Position numbers and translations under genes: made by a program. This document shows positions 1 through 8,142 of a stretch of DNA of 64,000 nucleotides, in pieces. Numbering within the stretch: the stretch's first letter is position 1; every line of letters starts with the position of its first letter. The DNA lies in the NCBI GenBank assembly GCA_020053305.1, contig JAGVNJ010000077.1, positions 18,952 through 82,951 of the forward strand, written 5' to 3'. Under the pieces are notes generated by a model. The model ran no database searches and was not told where the DNA came from. It saw only the letters and a program-made list of their open reading frames with translations. This DNA is from Candidatus Edwardsiibacteriota bacterium. GTDB lineage: Bacteria > Edwardsbacteria > AC1 > EtOH8.

Positions 1-2
1 AA

Positions 3-557
3 TCCGTTCCCAGTCCCAAGGCCGAACCCATCAAGCTTTGGCTGGCTAAAGTCGGCTATGAGAGAATTCAGGACATGGGGGATCCTGCGCGATCGCTGGA
101 CCGCGCCCGGCAGTACTGGCAGCAGCACGGGCGGAGCGAAAAATGGATCCAGCAGCGGATGATGGGCCAGGAGACCCGCAACAAACTTACCGACTACTGG
201 AAAGACCATGAGATCAAAGACGAAGACGAATACGCCATCTTGACCAACATCATCCATCAGGAATGGAGCGGCGTGTCGGTAAAAAAACACAAGAAGATCA
301 AGGGCCTTAAAACCCAAAATCTGCGCGATCACATGAGCGAAGCCGAGCTTATTTTTACCGCCCTGGCCGAACTATCCAGCCGCCAGATCGCCGAAAGCGT
401 CGAGGCAACCGGAATGACTGAGAACGCCGAGGCGGGACAAAAGGGCGGGAAAATCGCCCGAAAAGCACGGCTATCATTGGAACGGAAAACAGGCAAGCGG
501 GTTGTTACCGGCGAGAATTTTTTGCCTCCGGCCAAGGAAAATAAAAAGCTGAAATAA
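3..557 (+). CDS. dinD: DNA damage-inducible protein D (DinD), 3' part
   Basis: The reading frame is open from the left edge and the encoded sequence (about 184 residues) matches the C-terminal part of DinD as I know it. Landmarks are PSPKAEPIKLWLAKVGYERI near the edge, GRSEKWIQQRMMGQETRNKL, AILTNIIHQEWSGVSVK, LRDHMSEAELIFTALAELS and a closing TGENFLPP. The gene therefore starts outside the window; the first ATG inside (75) is not the true start. DinD is SOS-induced in Escherichia coli and was reported to act on RecA filaments; its N-terminal part is related to BRO-N/antirepressor proteins. Such genes are often in mobile or accessory regions. The GNAT gene follows after 17 bases. The family assignment is confident; the function here is inferred. 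Confidence 0.85.
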   Translation, partial: SVPSPKAEPIKLWLAKVGYERIQDMGDPARSLDRARQYWQQHGRSEKWIQQRMMGQETRNKLTDYWKDHEIKDEDEYAILTNIIHQEWSGVSVKKHKKIKGLKTQNLRDHMSEAELIFTALAELSSRQIAESVEATGMTENAEAGQKGGKIARKARLSLERKTGKRVVTGENFLPPAKENKKLK

Positions 558-574
558 CCTTCCGGCTTAATGGA

Positions 575-1111
575 ATGAACAATAACGCATCCAAAGAAAT
601 AATCATCCGCCCATACCAGCCCGGCGACTCCATACCGGAGATCACCGCCCTCCTGCACAAGGCCTACGCCGGCATGGCCGCGCAGGGCATGCGCTACCTG
701 GCCTCCCACCAGGATGATCAGACCACTTTGGAGCGCCTCATCATTGGCGCTTCATTTTTAGCCGTAAAAGAAAACGCCATCGTCGGCACCATTACCCTCT
801 ACGGGCCGTATCCGGAGGCCGAGGCGTCCCTCTACCGGCAGGAGGGCGTCAGCCATTTCGGCCAGTACGCGGTGGACCCGGACCTGCAGGGCGCCGGCCT
901 GGGCAAAAGGCTGTACCAAACCGTGGAGGACCATTGCCGGAAGAATAACATCAAAACTCTGGCTCTGGACACCTGCCAGGATGCGGCTGACCTGATAGAG
1001 ATGTACCGGCACTGGGGCTTTAAGCAGGTGGACCATGTGCAGTGGGACTGCACCAACTACCGCAGCGTGATAATGGCGAAAGATCTGACCGCCCCTCCAT
1101 CCCCTCCTTGA
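575..1111 (+). CDS. GNAT family N-acetyltransferase
   Basis: This 178-residue protein has the GNAT fold signals: an N-terminal IIIRPYQPGDSIPEITALL strand-helix, and the acetyl-CoA pyrophosphate loop motif around residues 95-115, FGQYAVDPDLQGAGLGKRLY (the Q/R-x-x-G-x-G/A pattern). It is followed by ALDTCQDAADLIEMYRHWGF, typical of the alpha4-beta7 region. The substrate cannot be told from sequence. The gene lies 17 bases after dinD and ends inside a perfect palindrome at 1101-1122, so the stop codon is part of a hairpin. An unrelated GNAT lies at 47340. Confidence 0.85.
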   Translation: MNNNASKEIIIRPYQPGDSIPEITALLHKAYAGMAAQGMRYLASHQDDQTTLERLIIGASFLAVKENAIVGTITLYGPYPEAEASLYRQEGVSHFGQYAVDPDLQGAGLGKRLYQTVEDHCRKNNIKTLALDTCQDAADLIEMYRHWGFKQVDHVQWDCTNYRSVIMAKDLTAPPSPP

Positions 1112-1122
1112 TCAAGGAGGGG
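1101..1122. repeat. 22-bp perfect palindrome at the GNAT stop codon
   Basis: CCCCTCCTTGA is followed at once by its exact reverse complement TCAAGGAGGGG. The GNAT stop TGA is at 1109-1111. Downstream CCAAAGGGGTGG resembles the flanks of the hairpin repeats at 3389 and 8011, so this may be a relative of that dispersed family. No T-run follows, so it is not a typical terminator. Confidence 0.6.
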
Positions 1123-1150
1123 ACCAAAGGGGTGGTGAAAGGAACCGAAG

Positions 1151-1930
1151 ATGAACTCCATTTTCCTGCTGGCAGCCCTCTCCCTGCTGGGCCTCTACAG
1201 CGAGCCCCACCTGACCCTGGAGTTCGCCGGCCCGGCCGCGGTCGATGCCGCCGGCCAGCGGGCGCTGTTCTTTGCCTTCGTCCAGGCGCACCGCCCGGCT
1301 AAGGGCCTGGCGGCCTTTCCCGACGGCGGCCGCCCCAGGATCCTCTACAAGAATGTTTCGCTTTATCAGATGGATATCCCCGAAGGGACTTTGAAAAGAC
1401 TTTACGACTTCGGCCCCCTGCCGCTGGCCAGATCCGCCTGGAACTGCCGGGCCTTTTATGAGGGCGATTCGGTGCGGTTTAATCTGGAGCCGGTCAGCGG
1501 CTGGCAGCAGAATCTCAAGTGGAAGCGGGTGGATACGGCTTCATACCAAAAATATCATACCTGGTTTGTCATTGATCCCGCCACCGGAGTTGTATCCCCG
1601 ACCGATCCGGCCGGCAACGCCCCAAAAGTCGGCCCCGGATTCCCCTTAAGCCGGATCAGACAATTTTGCGAAAACATCACCTGGGGGCAGTGGGGCATCG
1701 AGCTGGACAGCATCTGCCCGGCCGGCAAAAAAGAGCGGATAGAGCAACTGACCGGACTGAAGGGAAATCAGAACTACCGGGATGCCTTGGTCGAGCAGCT
1801 TTACGGCCGGCTGGAGAAGAATGAGGCCCGGAAGATCGTTTCCGCGATCCGGAAAGACCGGCCGGGATCGCCGGCGGCCAAGGAGACCGTCGCCAAACTG
1901 CGCCAAATCTTTCAACTGGAGGACGAATGA
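1151..1930 (+). CDS. secreted protein of unknown function
   Basis: The 259-residue product begins with a short hydrophobic stretch (MNSIFLLAALSLLGLYS) that looks like a signal peptide. A GAAAGGA ribosome-binding site lies about 8 bases upstream of the ATG. I do not recognise a family. The middle part is rich in aromatic residues and tryptophan (WNCRAFYEGDSVRFNLEP, GQWGIELDSICPAGK), and the C-terminal 70 residues are predicted helical and charged. It overlaps the next gene by ATGA (1927-1930), so the two are very likely translated from one message and act together, probably in the periplasm. Confidence 0.7.
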   Translation: MNSIFLLAALSLLGLYSEPHLTLEFAGPAAVDAAGQRALFFAFVQAHRPAKGLAAFPDGGRPRILYKNVSLYQMDIPEGTLKRLYDFGPLPLARSAWNCRAFYEGDSVRFNLEPVSGWQQNLKWKRVDTASYQKYHTWFVIDPATGVVSPTDPAGNAPKVGPGFPLSRIRQFCENITWGQWGIELDSICPAGKKERIEQLTGLKGNQNYRDALVEQLYGRLEKNEARKIVSAIRKDRPGSPAAKETVAKLRQIFQLEDE

Positions 1931-2961
1931 TCTTCAGATGGTTCCTGGCCCTCCTGTCCCTGACGGCCGCCACGGCTTTGGCCCAGGACTGGGTAGAGAT
2001 AGCCCTGAGCGGGGCGGAAGGCCAGTATCATAACGCCAGCTCCCAGCTGGGCGCCAGCGAAGGGTGGGAGGATACGGAGGCCGGCCGAAAGTACGGGGCG
2101 GCAAACCTGGTCGACTGGGACTTCTCCACCACCTGGGCCGAGGGCGACCCGGGAGACGGCATCGGCCAAACGGTGTGGATAGAGATCCCGCGGGACTGCC
2201 GGGCCTTCAACATTTTTTCCGGCTACGGCAAAAGCCGGGGGCTTTACCTGAAGAACAACCGGCCCAAACGGATCAAGCTTTCCTGCTATGCCGGGGTCAG
2301 CCCGCCGGGCTATGTCACCGAGATCGCTCGGTGCTTCCGGGCCCTAAAATACCCCGGCGATCTTTATTTTGACCTGAAGGACACCTTCGGCCTGCAGAGC
2401 TTCTCCTTTCCGGTGGCCTACCAAGACCTGGAGGATCTGCTGCACAAGGTCCAGGCCGGCTCCCGCCCGAGCGACAGTCTGCCGCCGGACCCGTCCTGCC
2501 TGATCCTGCGGCTGGACATAGTAGAGGTATACCGGGGCACCAAATGGAACGACGCCTGCATCTCGGAAGTTTTCTTCGGCAGCATTTACGTGGCGGACGA
2601 CCGCCGCCCCGGATTTGCCGGGGCCAAAAATATCCGGGTGGACCCCAAAAACGAGGGCCGGATCCTGGCCGACCTGCCGGGGAAGAAGAATGTGGTGATC
2701 TATAGCGACCCCGGTTATGTGCTGGTCCTGGCCGAGATCTCGCCCAGCCTGCGCTGGGCCACCGTCATGCGGATGGATGCCGGGCCCGGAGCGGGCCGCC
2801 GGCAGACCGAATGGCTGCTGTTTGATATCCCCAACGGAAAGGTAGTGAACCGGGAATTTGAGAAGGCCACCGGGATCCCCCTATCCGGCCCCTTCTTCCT
2901 GGTGCAAAAGGGAGGCCGGCTGGTCCTGGATGTCTCGTCAATCGAGATATCCCTTTATTGA
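1927..2961 (+). CDS. secreted protein with NADase-type glycan-binding (discoidin-like) domain
   Basis: The 344-residue product starts with a signal peptide (MIFRWFLALLSLTAATALAQ). Residues about 35-120 match the discoidin-like module known as the NADase-type glycan-binding domain. They show ASSQLGASEGWEDTEAGRKY, then LVDWDFSTTWAEGDPGDGIG and a VWIEIPRDCRAFNIFSGYGKS strand pair. A second beta-rich part follows (LRLDIVEVYRGTKWNDACIS, again discoidin-like). The C-terminal 110 residues have no family I recognise. The start overlaps the upstream secreted gene by four bases. A role in binding surface glycans is an inference from the domain. Confidence 0.72.
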   Translation: MIFRWFLALLSLTAATALAQDWVEIALSGAEGQYHNASSQLGASEGWEDTEAGRKYGAANLVDWDFSTTWAEGDPGDGIGQTVWIEIPRDCRAFNIFSGYGKSRGLYLKNNRPKRIKLSCYAGVSPPGYVTEIARCFRALKYPGDLYFDLKDTFGLQSFSFPVAYQDLEDLLHKVQAGSRPSDSLPPDPSCLILRLDIVEVYRGTKWNDACISEVFFGSIYVADDRRPGFAGAKNIRVDPKNEGRILADLPGKKNVVIYSDPGYVLVLAEISPSLRWATVMRMDAGPGAGRRQTEWLLFDIPNGKVVNREFEKATGIPLSGPFFLVQKGGRLVLDVSSIEISLY

Positions 2962-3029
2962 TCCAGCCGCTCAAAAGATTGACCGCTAAACGTTATCCGG
3001 GCAAAATAGGGGTTAGGTCACAACCGTAA

Positions 3030-3049
3030 GGGCAATTCATGAATTGCCC
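3030..3049. repeat. 20-bp perfect palindrome
   Basis: GGGCAATTCA followed by TGAATTGCCC forms a perfect inverted repeat between two genes, with no T-run after it. It looks like a dispersed palindromic unit rather than a terminator. Confidence 0.5.
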
Positions 3050-3088
3050 CAACAATGAATATGAACAACCATTACTATGGAGGGAAAA

Positions 3089-3385
3089 ATGAAATACAAG
3101 AATGCTCTGTGGGCCACTATCCTGTTCATCGCCCTGGCCACCCTGACCGGCTGCATCCCCGGCGACGGCCGCAACACCGTCCAAAAACCAGCCGGGTTCT
3201 TCTGGGGCATCTGGCACGGCTGGGTGGCGCCCATCTCGCTGATAATCAGCATCTTCAAGAAGAACATCCGGCTGTATGAGGCCTTCAACAACGGCTGGCT
3301 GTACGATTTCGGGTTCTATATCGCGGTCATCAGCGGGTTCGGCGGGCTGTCGCTGTTCCGCCGCCGGAAATCGTCCTGTAAATAA
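3089..3385 (+). CDS. small membrane lipoprotein of unknown function
   Basis: This 98-residue product has an N-terminal signal with a lipobox-like end (LATLTGC), so the mature protein would start at the cysteine. Residues about 35-55 (WHGWVAPISLIISIF) and the end (FYIAVISGFGGLSLF, then RRRK) look membrane-embedded. I chose the ATG at 3089 because GGAGGG lies 5 bases upstream; the ATG at 3077 overlaps that ribosome-binding site. Similar short proteins with the GFFWGIWHGWVAPISL core are common in bacteria but have no known function as far as I know. Confidence 0.75.
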   Translation: MKYKNALWATILFIALATLTGCIPGDGRNTVQKPAGFFWGIWHGWVAPISLIISIFKKNIRLYEAFNNGWLYDFGFYIAVISGFGGLSLFRRRKSSCK

Positions 3386-3388
3386 AAA

Positions 3389-3447
3389 CCTCACCCCTGC
3401 CCCTCTCCTAATGCTTTAGGAGAGGGAAGTCGTAAGGCAGGGTGAGG
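3389..3447. repeat. dispersed palindromic repeat, copy 1
   Basis: An outer pair CCTCACCCC / GGGTGAGG encloses an inner hairpin CCCCTCTCCTAA-TGC-TTTAGGAGAGG at 3400-3425. The inner 26 bases recur exactly at 8011-8036, again just after a gene end and again followed by GGGTGAGGTC. This fits a REP-like intergenic element. Confidence 0.7.
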
Positions 3448-3453
3448 TCGGTC

Positions 3454-3484
3454 AAAGAGGCATGTTTAATCATGCCTCTTTTCT
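3454..3484. terminator. bidirectional intrinsic terminator
   Basis: The stem AAAGAGGCATG / CATGCCTCTTT with loop TTTAAT is followed by TCTTT. It lies between the convergent lipoprotein gene and the radical SAM gene and can serve both. Confidence 0.75.
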
Positions 3485-4747
3485 TTATCCCAAATAGGGG
3501 TTGAAATAATCTATCTTCGTTTTGGGCGTTTCCCTCCTGAACAATTTGATCAACTCCGCGATCCCGATGGCCCGGCCCTTGGGCCGGGGGATGGCTCTTA
3601 TGTACCACCAGGGATCTATGGACAGATTCCTCATCTGGACCATGTCCACCCTGTACTTGGCGAATAATTGTAAAAGCCCGGCCGCCTCCTGCTCCCTATC
3701 GGTGTATCCCGGGAAGACCAGCAGGTTGATGCTGACGAACAGCCCGTGGTCCTTGGCGGTCTTGATGCTCTTAAGCACATCGGAATATTTATAATTGACC
3801 GGCCGGTAGTAGGTATCGTAGCATTTCTTGATGGAGGAATTCAGGCTGATGCGCACCGAATCCAGTCCGGCGCTTGCCAGGGCCTTTATCCTCTGCGGGC
3901 TGTAGCCGTTGGTGTTCAGGTTGATGGTCCCTTTAGCGGTTTGCTTCCGGATCAGTTTGACGGCTTTCCCGATGGTCTCCGATTGCAGCAGCGGCTCGCC
4001 CTCGCAGCCCTGCCCGAAGCTGGCGATGGGCGAAGGCGCATTCTGCAGATGGGGAATGGCTATTGAAGCTATCTCCTGCGGGCTGGGCACGAAAGCCAGC
4101 CGGTCCTGTGAGGCGCAGCAGCCCTCCTTGCCGGCCGGCTGCCATGACAGGCAACCCAAACACCGGGCATTGCAGGTAGGCGAGGTGGGCAGGGGCAGTT
4201 CCCAGCGGCGGTAAAAGGTGTTCTTTCCGGCAAAGCAGTGATATTCCAGGGCGCAGCGGGCCAATTGTTTTAACAGCCGGTTGTTAGGCTCATCTTTTAG
4301 CCGCTGTTCCACCAGTTTGATGAGTTTTTTATCCTGCTCCGGACTGTGCAGCTCGGGGTCGGCCTTGGGATTCTTGGCCACCAATTTGGCCGCTCCGCAG
4401 ATCTTTCCCTTATGCCAAGCCACCGCAGTGTAGGACCACAGCGGAAGCAGCGGATCGGGTGACCGCTCCACATAGGCCGGCATCAATGTCCGGGTGTACC
4501 CAGCCGGCATGAAGGCCGCCACCGGATAGATCCTTTTATTCCCTATCTTTTCCAGGTAGACCGGACTGCCCTCCCTTTGGGCAACAATGATCCCCTTTTT
4601 TATCACAAACAGCTCGCTGCCCTCCGGCAGGGGCACCATTTCGCTGGCCGGGATGGGGACCAGGTCCCCGCCGGACAGACCCAGGGCCTGGTGTTGGGCG
4701 GAATCGAAGATCCGGCCCCTGGCATCGGCGTAAAGTAGATTTGGCAT
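3485..4747 (-). CDS. radical SAM protein
   Basis: The product has 420 residues from the ATG at 4747. A CxxxCxxC cluster for the SAM-binding [4Fe-4S] centre is visible at SPTCNARCLGCLSWQPAG, about residue 195. It is followed by GQGCEGEPLL and NLNTNGYSPQRIKALASAGL and VRISLNSSIKKCYDTYYRPV, typical of radical SAM barrels that carry out peptide or small-molecule chemistry. About 190 residues precede the cluster, which is unusual; their role is unknown. Frames open further upstream (TTG at 4852) would run through a consensus promoter. That promoter ends 6 bases before this ATG, so the message appears leaderless. No substrate can be named. Confidence 0.85.
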   Translation of the reverse strand: MPNLLYADARGRIFDSAQHQALGLSGGDLVPIPASEMVPLPEGSELFVIKKGIIVAQREGSPVYLEKIGNKRIYPVAAFMPAGYTRTLMPAYVERSPDPLLPLWSYTAVAWHKGKICGAAKLVAKNPKADPELHSPEQDKKLIKLVEQRLKDEPNNRLLKQLARCALEYHCFAGKNTFYRRWELPLPTSPTCNARCLGCLSWQPAGKEGCCASQDRLAFVPSPQEIASIAIPHLQNAPSPIASFGQGCEGEPLLQSETIGKAVKLIRKQTAKGTINLNTNGYSPQRIKALASAGLDSVRISLNSSIKKCYDTYYRPVNYKYSDVLKSIKTAKDHGLFVSINLLVFPGYTDREQEAAGLLQLFAKYRVDMVQMRNLSIDPWWYIRAIPRPKGRAIGIAELIKLFRRETPKTKIDYFNPYLG

Positions 4748-4753
4748 ACCGTG

Positions 4754-4782
4754 ATTATACGGAATATTGGAGAATTTGTCAA
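4754..4782 (-). promoter_or_regulatory. perfect sigma-70 consensus promoter, leaderless
   Basis: Read on the minus strand, TTGACA (4777-4782), a 17-base spacer and TATAAT (4754-4759) match the consensus in every position. Only CACGGT separates the -10 box from the ATG of the radical SAM gene, so transcription should begin at or next to the start codon. There is no room for a Shine-Dalgarno sequence. Confidence 0.85.
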
Positions 4783-4819
4783 ACAGGCGCGACTGGTTGA
4801 TTAACAATAAAAATAGTTC

Positions 4820-4849
4820 TTGACAAATATGTCCCGGGAGGTTTATTAT
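4820..4849 (+). promoter_or_regulatory. candidate promoter of the 4902 gene
   Basis: TTGACA (4820-4825), an 18-base spacer and TATTAT (4844-4849) lie about 50 bases upstream of the secreted protein gene and diverge from the promoter at 4754-4782. Confidence 0.6.
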
Positions 4850-4901
4850 CAATCAAATAGCATTCTGACCGGCCACACCACCATTATTAACGGAGGACGT
4901 C

Positions 4902-7900
4902 ATGAAAATAATTCGTTGGATATCAGCAATTTCTTCGGTGGCTTTGACCGCCTCCATGGCCCTGGCCGCCACCGCGCCGGGAACAACGCCCCCGGCCACC
5001 AAATTGATGTCACAAAAAGTACTCAACGCCAATGCCTGGACCATCTACACCACCAACTACGGACCGATGGTAAAACCCCAGCCCGGCAGCGGCGGCGGTT
5101 TCTGGCGCAACCCGGCTCACGGCTATATCTACGGTGCCGGACTGTGGGTGGGCGCCCAAAATAGTTCCGGAACAAAAATCGTGGCTATGGGCTACAACCC
5201 CTCCAGCGGTAGTTCTGAATTCGGCCCGGTCAGTATGGATGAAAGCTACCAAGACTATCTGACGGACCCCTTTGCTCGGGTATACCTCTCCACCGATCCC
5301 ACCGATTACTATGACTGGCCTGTTTTGGATGGCGGAAAGAAGATTATCAAATCCCGTCAGGACAGTTATTGCAAGTACAGCGACGAAAACCCCCAGTTTA
5401 CCACCAGCGGCGACAGTATTCTTCGCGTGGTGGTGGATCAGCATAGTTATGCCTGGAACTATGCCGACAACAACGATATCGTCTTCTTCTATTTTAAGGT
5501 TAAAAATAAGTCGGGGATTATTTTAGACAGCGTTTATATTGGCCCCTGCGTTGATGCCGACATCGGAAATGAGGCCGACGGCCCGACCACCCCCAATGAC
5601 CGCACCCTTTTTGACTATACCCGCAATCTGGCCATGCAGTACCAAACTATTCCCGAGGTTGGCTGGGATGCGGTCGGTGTGGTGGGTTTCAGGTATTTTG
5701 AAAGCCCTATCAACAACACCGGAAATACCGTTAATGTGGTTGACAATCAGTTTCCACATTCAATCCCCCCAGGGTGGCCGTTAGGAATGACCGCTTTTAA
5801 AATATTGCTACGGGCCGGAAAAGTCGGCGATCCGGCGACCGATGCAGAAGCATACGCAGTAATGGAGGGATATGATTTTATAACCTGGGACAGGGACGGC
5901 TACGACGAATGGGGGGCTGACCAAGAAGGCGACAAACGCTTTGTTATGTCCAGCGGGCCTTTCGTATTAAAGCCCGATTCGGTGGTCACCACCTGCATCG
6001 GCATTATCGGCGCCTTGGACACCGTAAAGCTCAAGGCCGCCTCGGATGTGGCCCAGACCATTTACGACAATGGGTTCGCTTTGGCCGATGCGCCGGCTTC
6101 ACCCGCTTTTGCTTTTACTGCCACCGCCGGAGACGGCAAGGCTTATTTAAGCTGGAACAAAGCCATTGAGACCACCCCCGATCCCTATTGGGAAAAATTG
6201 GATTCTACCAAGAAGTGGTATTACTATTTTCCCGGCTCCTGGCTACATCTGCCTCCGGCCGGCCAGGCACTGGTGGATTCTTTCTTAATCAAGACCAGCG
6301 ATATCACCGTAGTTACAATACCACGGGGGGCTGCCAATCCGGTGGGCGGTACAGACACCCTACTGGCTCTTTATAACCAGAAAGCCATGTACGAGCCATA
6401 CGATTTTCAGGGATACCTGCTCTACCGGGCCGACCATTTGTCCGACCTGAATGACCCCGCCAAGAGAGTCAATGTAGGGACTCTCTCTTTTGGCAGCAGC
6501 GGGGCTCATGGTTATTTCTATGACAAGGCGGACGGGGTACAGATAGTTATAGATACCGAAGAATTCGTCTATGTGACCCCCGGCGGCACTTACTATCTGC
6601 CGATCTACGACACACTCGGCACCGACCGGGGGCTTATCTACGGCCTTATTGACAACGGCCTGACCAACGGCCATTGTTATTACTACGGCATCTCGGCCTA
6701 CGACTACCAGCCCAATGTTTATTTCACCCGCAAATCCCCCACCACCCTGGCCAGCGACCCGGTTTTGTATGCCCAGCCGGTGATCCCGGCGGCAACCCCG
6801 GGTGGATATATCCCTCCAAACATTACAATACGTGTAGACGGCGGCTCGGATTCGCGTTACGGGGGCGCATTGGATTATTTTGAGAACCTGCAGGTGGCAA
6901 ACCCTAAAATTGTTCCCAATGACAGTTTTAAGCTTCACTGGGGAGCGATGAAAAAATACTTTGCCTCGTTTTATAATTATCCCGTTTACAGCGGATATCT
7001 TTTTAACTCCAGCGATGTATTAATAGATTCTGTTAATTTGCAAGCGGATTATAACCAATATTCAACTAATTACTATGGCACACCACATGATGAAATGCCA
7101 TTCGGCGGCATTGTTTTTAAGCCCTACCTTGAATGGAGCAAAAGGGACGCCCTAATCGACAGTCTGCAGGTAATTGAAACGCCCGGAGGAGTGCGGACCT
7201 ATCCTAAGGACAGCATATTTACTTTGGTAGATACGATAAATACTTTCCGGGCTGACAGGGCACAATGGCAATGGCGGGGTTCCGATATCGAGATCCGGTG
7301 GAGGGACAGCATCGGCCAGGTGGGCACCAACCCCAGCGGGAACATCCTTACCTGCACGGTATGGGATATCACCAATAATGTAGAGGTCCCATGGGAGGGC
7401 GGACTTACAAAAGCCAATATGACGAAATCCGCTTGGTGCTTTAACCCGCTGTCTGCCTCAAGCGGCACCTACAAGTATATCGACAGCACCATGACGGCAG
7501 GCATTGGCATGCACATTGCGGGCGTTACCATGTACTTCAAGAGGTTTGGCGGTGTAGGAACCGCCAGCCGGATGAGTTGGCCCAACCGCCCCGAAACCGG
7601 GGACATTTGGAAGGTTTATTGTTCCGGACCCACTACACCTAGTGAAGGATCTATTGCTACCTTTATTATGACCCCGGAAGCTTCGGGGGTTGAGGGCAAA
7701 CCCGGCGTTAATGTTCTCAGCTTCTTGCTCTCCCAAAACGCCCCCAACCCCTTCGGCCGCTCCGGCACCAATATCAGCTACCAGATCGGCGGCAGCGGCT
7801 CCAGCCCGGTCAGCCTGAAGATATATAACATCACCGGGCAATTGGTAAAGACCCTGGTCGATGATTATAAAACCCCGGGCCGTTATAATGCCGTTTGGGA

Positions 7901-8003
7901 CGGAAGGTCCGACAAGGGCCAAAAGGTCTCGGCCGGCATCTATATCTATCGCCTGCAGGCCGGGGAGAAGAATATCACCAGAAAGATGGTGCTGATAAGA
8001 TAG
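4902..8003 (+). CDS. large secreted protein with C-terminal FlgD-like sorting domain
   Basis: The product has 1033 residues: a signal peptide (MKIIRWISAISSVALTASMALA), a long beta-rich extracellular body and a C-terminal module of about 90 residues. That module starts at LLSQNAPNPFGRSGTNISYQ, continues with VSLKIYNITGQLVKTLVDD and ends in GIYIYRLQAGEKNITRKMV. This is the FlgD-Ig/type IX-like sorting domain found on surface proteins of FCB-related bacteria. The body is rich in Tyr, Asp and Gly and has no enzyme motif I recognise. GGAGG lies upstream of the ATG. The best guess is a surface or exported structural protein; a secretion machine for it is not in this window. Confidence 0.8.
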   Translation: MKIIRWISAISSVALTASMALAATAPGTTPPATKLMSQKVLNANAWTIYTTNYGPMVKPQPGSGGGFWRNPAHGYIYGAGLWVGAQNSSGTKIVAMGYNPSSGSSEFGPVSMDESYQDYLTDPFARVYLSTDPTDYYDWPVLDGGKKIIKSRQDSYCKYSDENPQFTTSGDSILRVVVDQHSYAWNYADNNDIVFFYFKVKNKSGIILDSVYIGPCVDADIGNEADGPTTPNDRTLFDYTRNLAMQYQTIPEVGWDAVGVVGFRYFESPINNTGNTVNVVDNQFPHSIPPGWPLGMTAFKILLRAGKVGDPATDAEAYAVMEGYDFITWDRDGYDEWGADQEGDKRFVMSSGPFVLKPDSVVTTCIGIIGALDTVKLKAASDVAQTIYDNGFALADAPASPAFAFTATAGDGKAYLSWNKAIETTPDPYWEKLDSTKKWYYYFPGSWLHLPPAGQALVDSFLIKTSDITVVTIPRGAANPVGGTDTLLALYNQKAMYEPYDFQGYLLYRADHLSDLNDPAKRVNVGTLSFGSSGAHGYFYDKADGVQIVIDTEEFVYVTPGGTYYLPIYDTLGTDRGLIYGLIDNGLTNGHCYYYGISAYDYQPNVYFTRKSPTTLASDPVLYAQPVIPAATPGGYIPPNITIRVDGGSDSRYGGALDYFENLQVANPKIVPNDSFKLHWGAMKKYFASFYNYPVYSGYLFNSSDVLIDSVNLQADYNQYSTNYYGTPHDEMPFGGIVFKPYLEWSKRDALIDSLQVIETPGGVRTYPKDSIFTLVDTINTFRADRAQWQWRGSDIEIRWRDSIGQVGTNPSGNILTCTVWDITNNVEVPWEGGLTKANMTKSAWCFNPLSASSGTYKYIDSTMTAGIGMHIAGVTMYFKRFGGVGTASRMSWPNRPETGDIWKVYCSGPTTPSEGSIATFIMTPEASGVEGKPGVNVLSFLLSQNAPNPFGRSGTNISYQIGGSGSSPVSLKIYNITGQLVKTLVDDYKTPGRYNAVWDGRSDKGQKVSAGIYIYRLQAGEKNITRKMVLIR

Positions 8004-8010
8004 ACCGGCT

Positions 8011-8036
8011 CCCCTCTCCTAATGCTTTAGGAGAGG
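8011..8036. repeat. dispersed palindromic repeat, copy 2
   Basis: The 26-base hairpin CCCCTCTCCTAA-TGC-TTTAGGAGAGG is identical to 3400-3425. It is followed by GGGTGAGGTC, as is the first copy, but lacks the upstream CCTCACCCC arm. Confidence 0.7.
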
Positions 8037-8052
8037 ATGGAGGGTGAGGTCA

Positions 8053-8077
8053 GCCCCGCCCTTAGGGCGGGGCTTTT
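8053..8077 (+). terminator. intrinsic terminator
   Basis: A GCCCCGCCC / GGGCGGGGC stem with loop TTA is followed by TTTT, after the large secreted protein gene and before tyrS. Confidence 0.85.
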
Positions 8078-8142
8078 CATTTGCATTTGGCCGACAAAAG
8101 TGGTATCCTTACTCTCGTTCAAAATCAAAGGATTTTAAATTT

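Noticed and set aside
4748..4852. N-terminal extension of the radical SAM protein from a TTG at 4852
   Set aside because: The extra codons run through a perfect promoter, and the added residues do not look like part of the family.
3400..8036. CRISPR array
   Set aside because: Two copies of the 26-base repeat are 4.6 kb apart and are hairpins; there are no evenly spaced repeats with spacers anywhere in the window.
8078..8142. T-box leader for tyrS
   Set aside because: Only about 65 bases lie between the upstream terminator and the ATG, and no T-box core is present.
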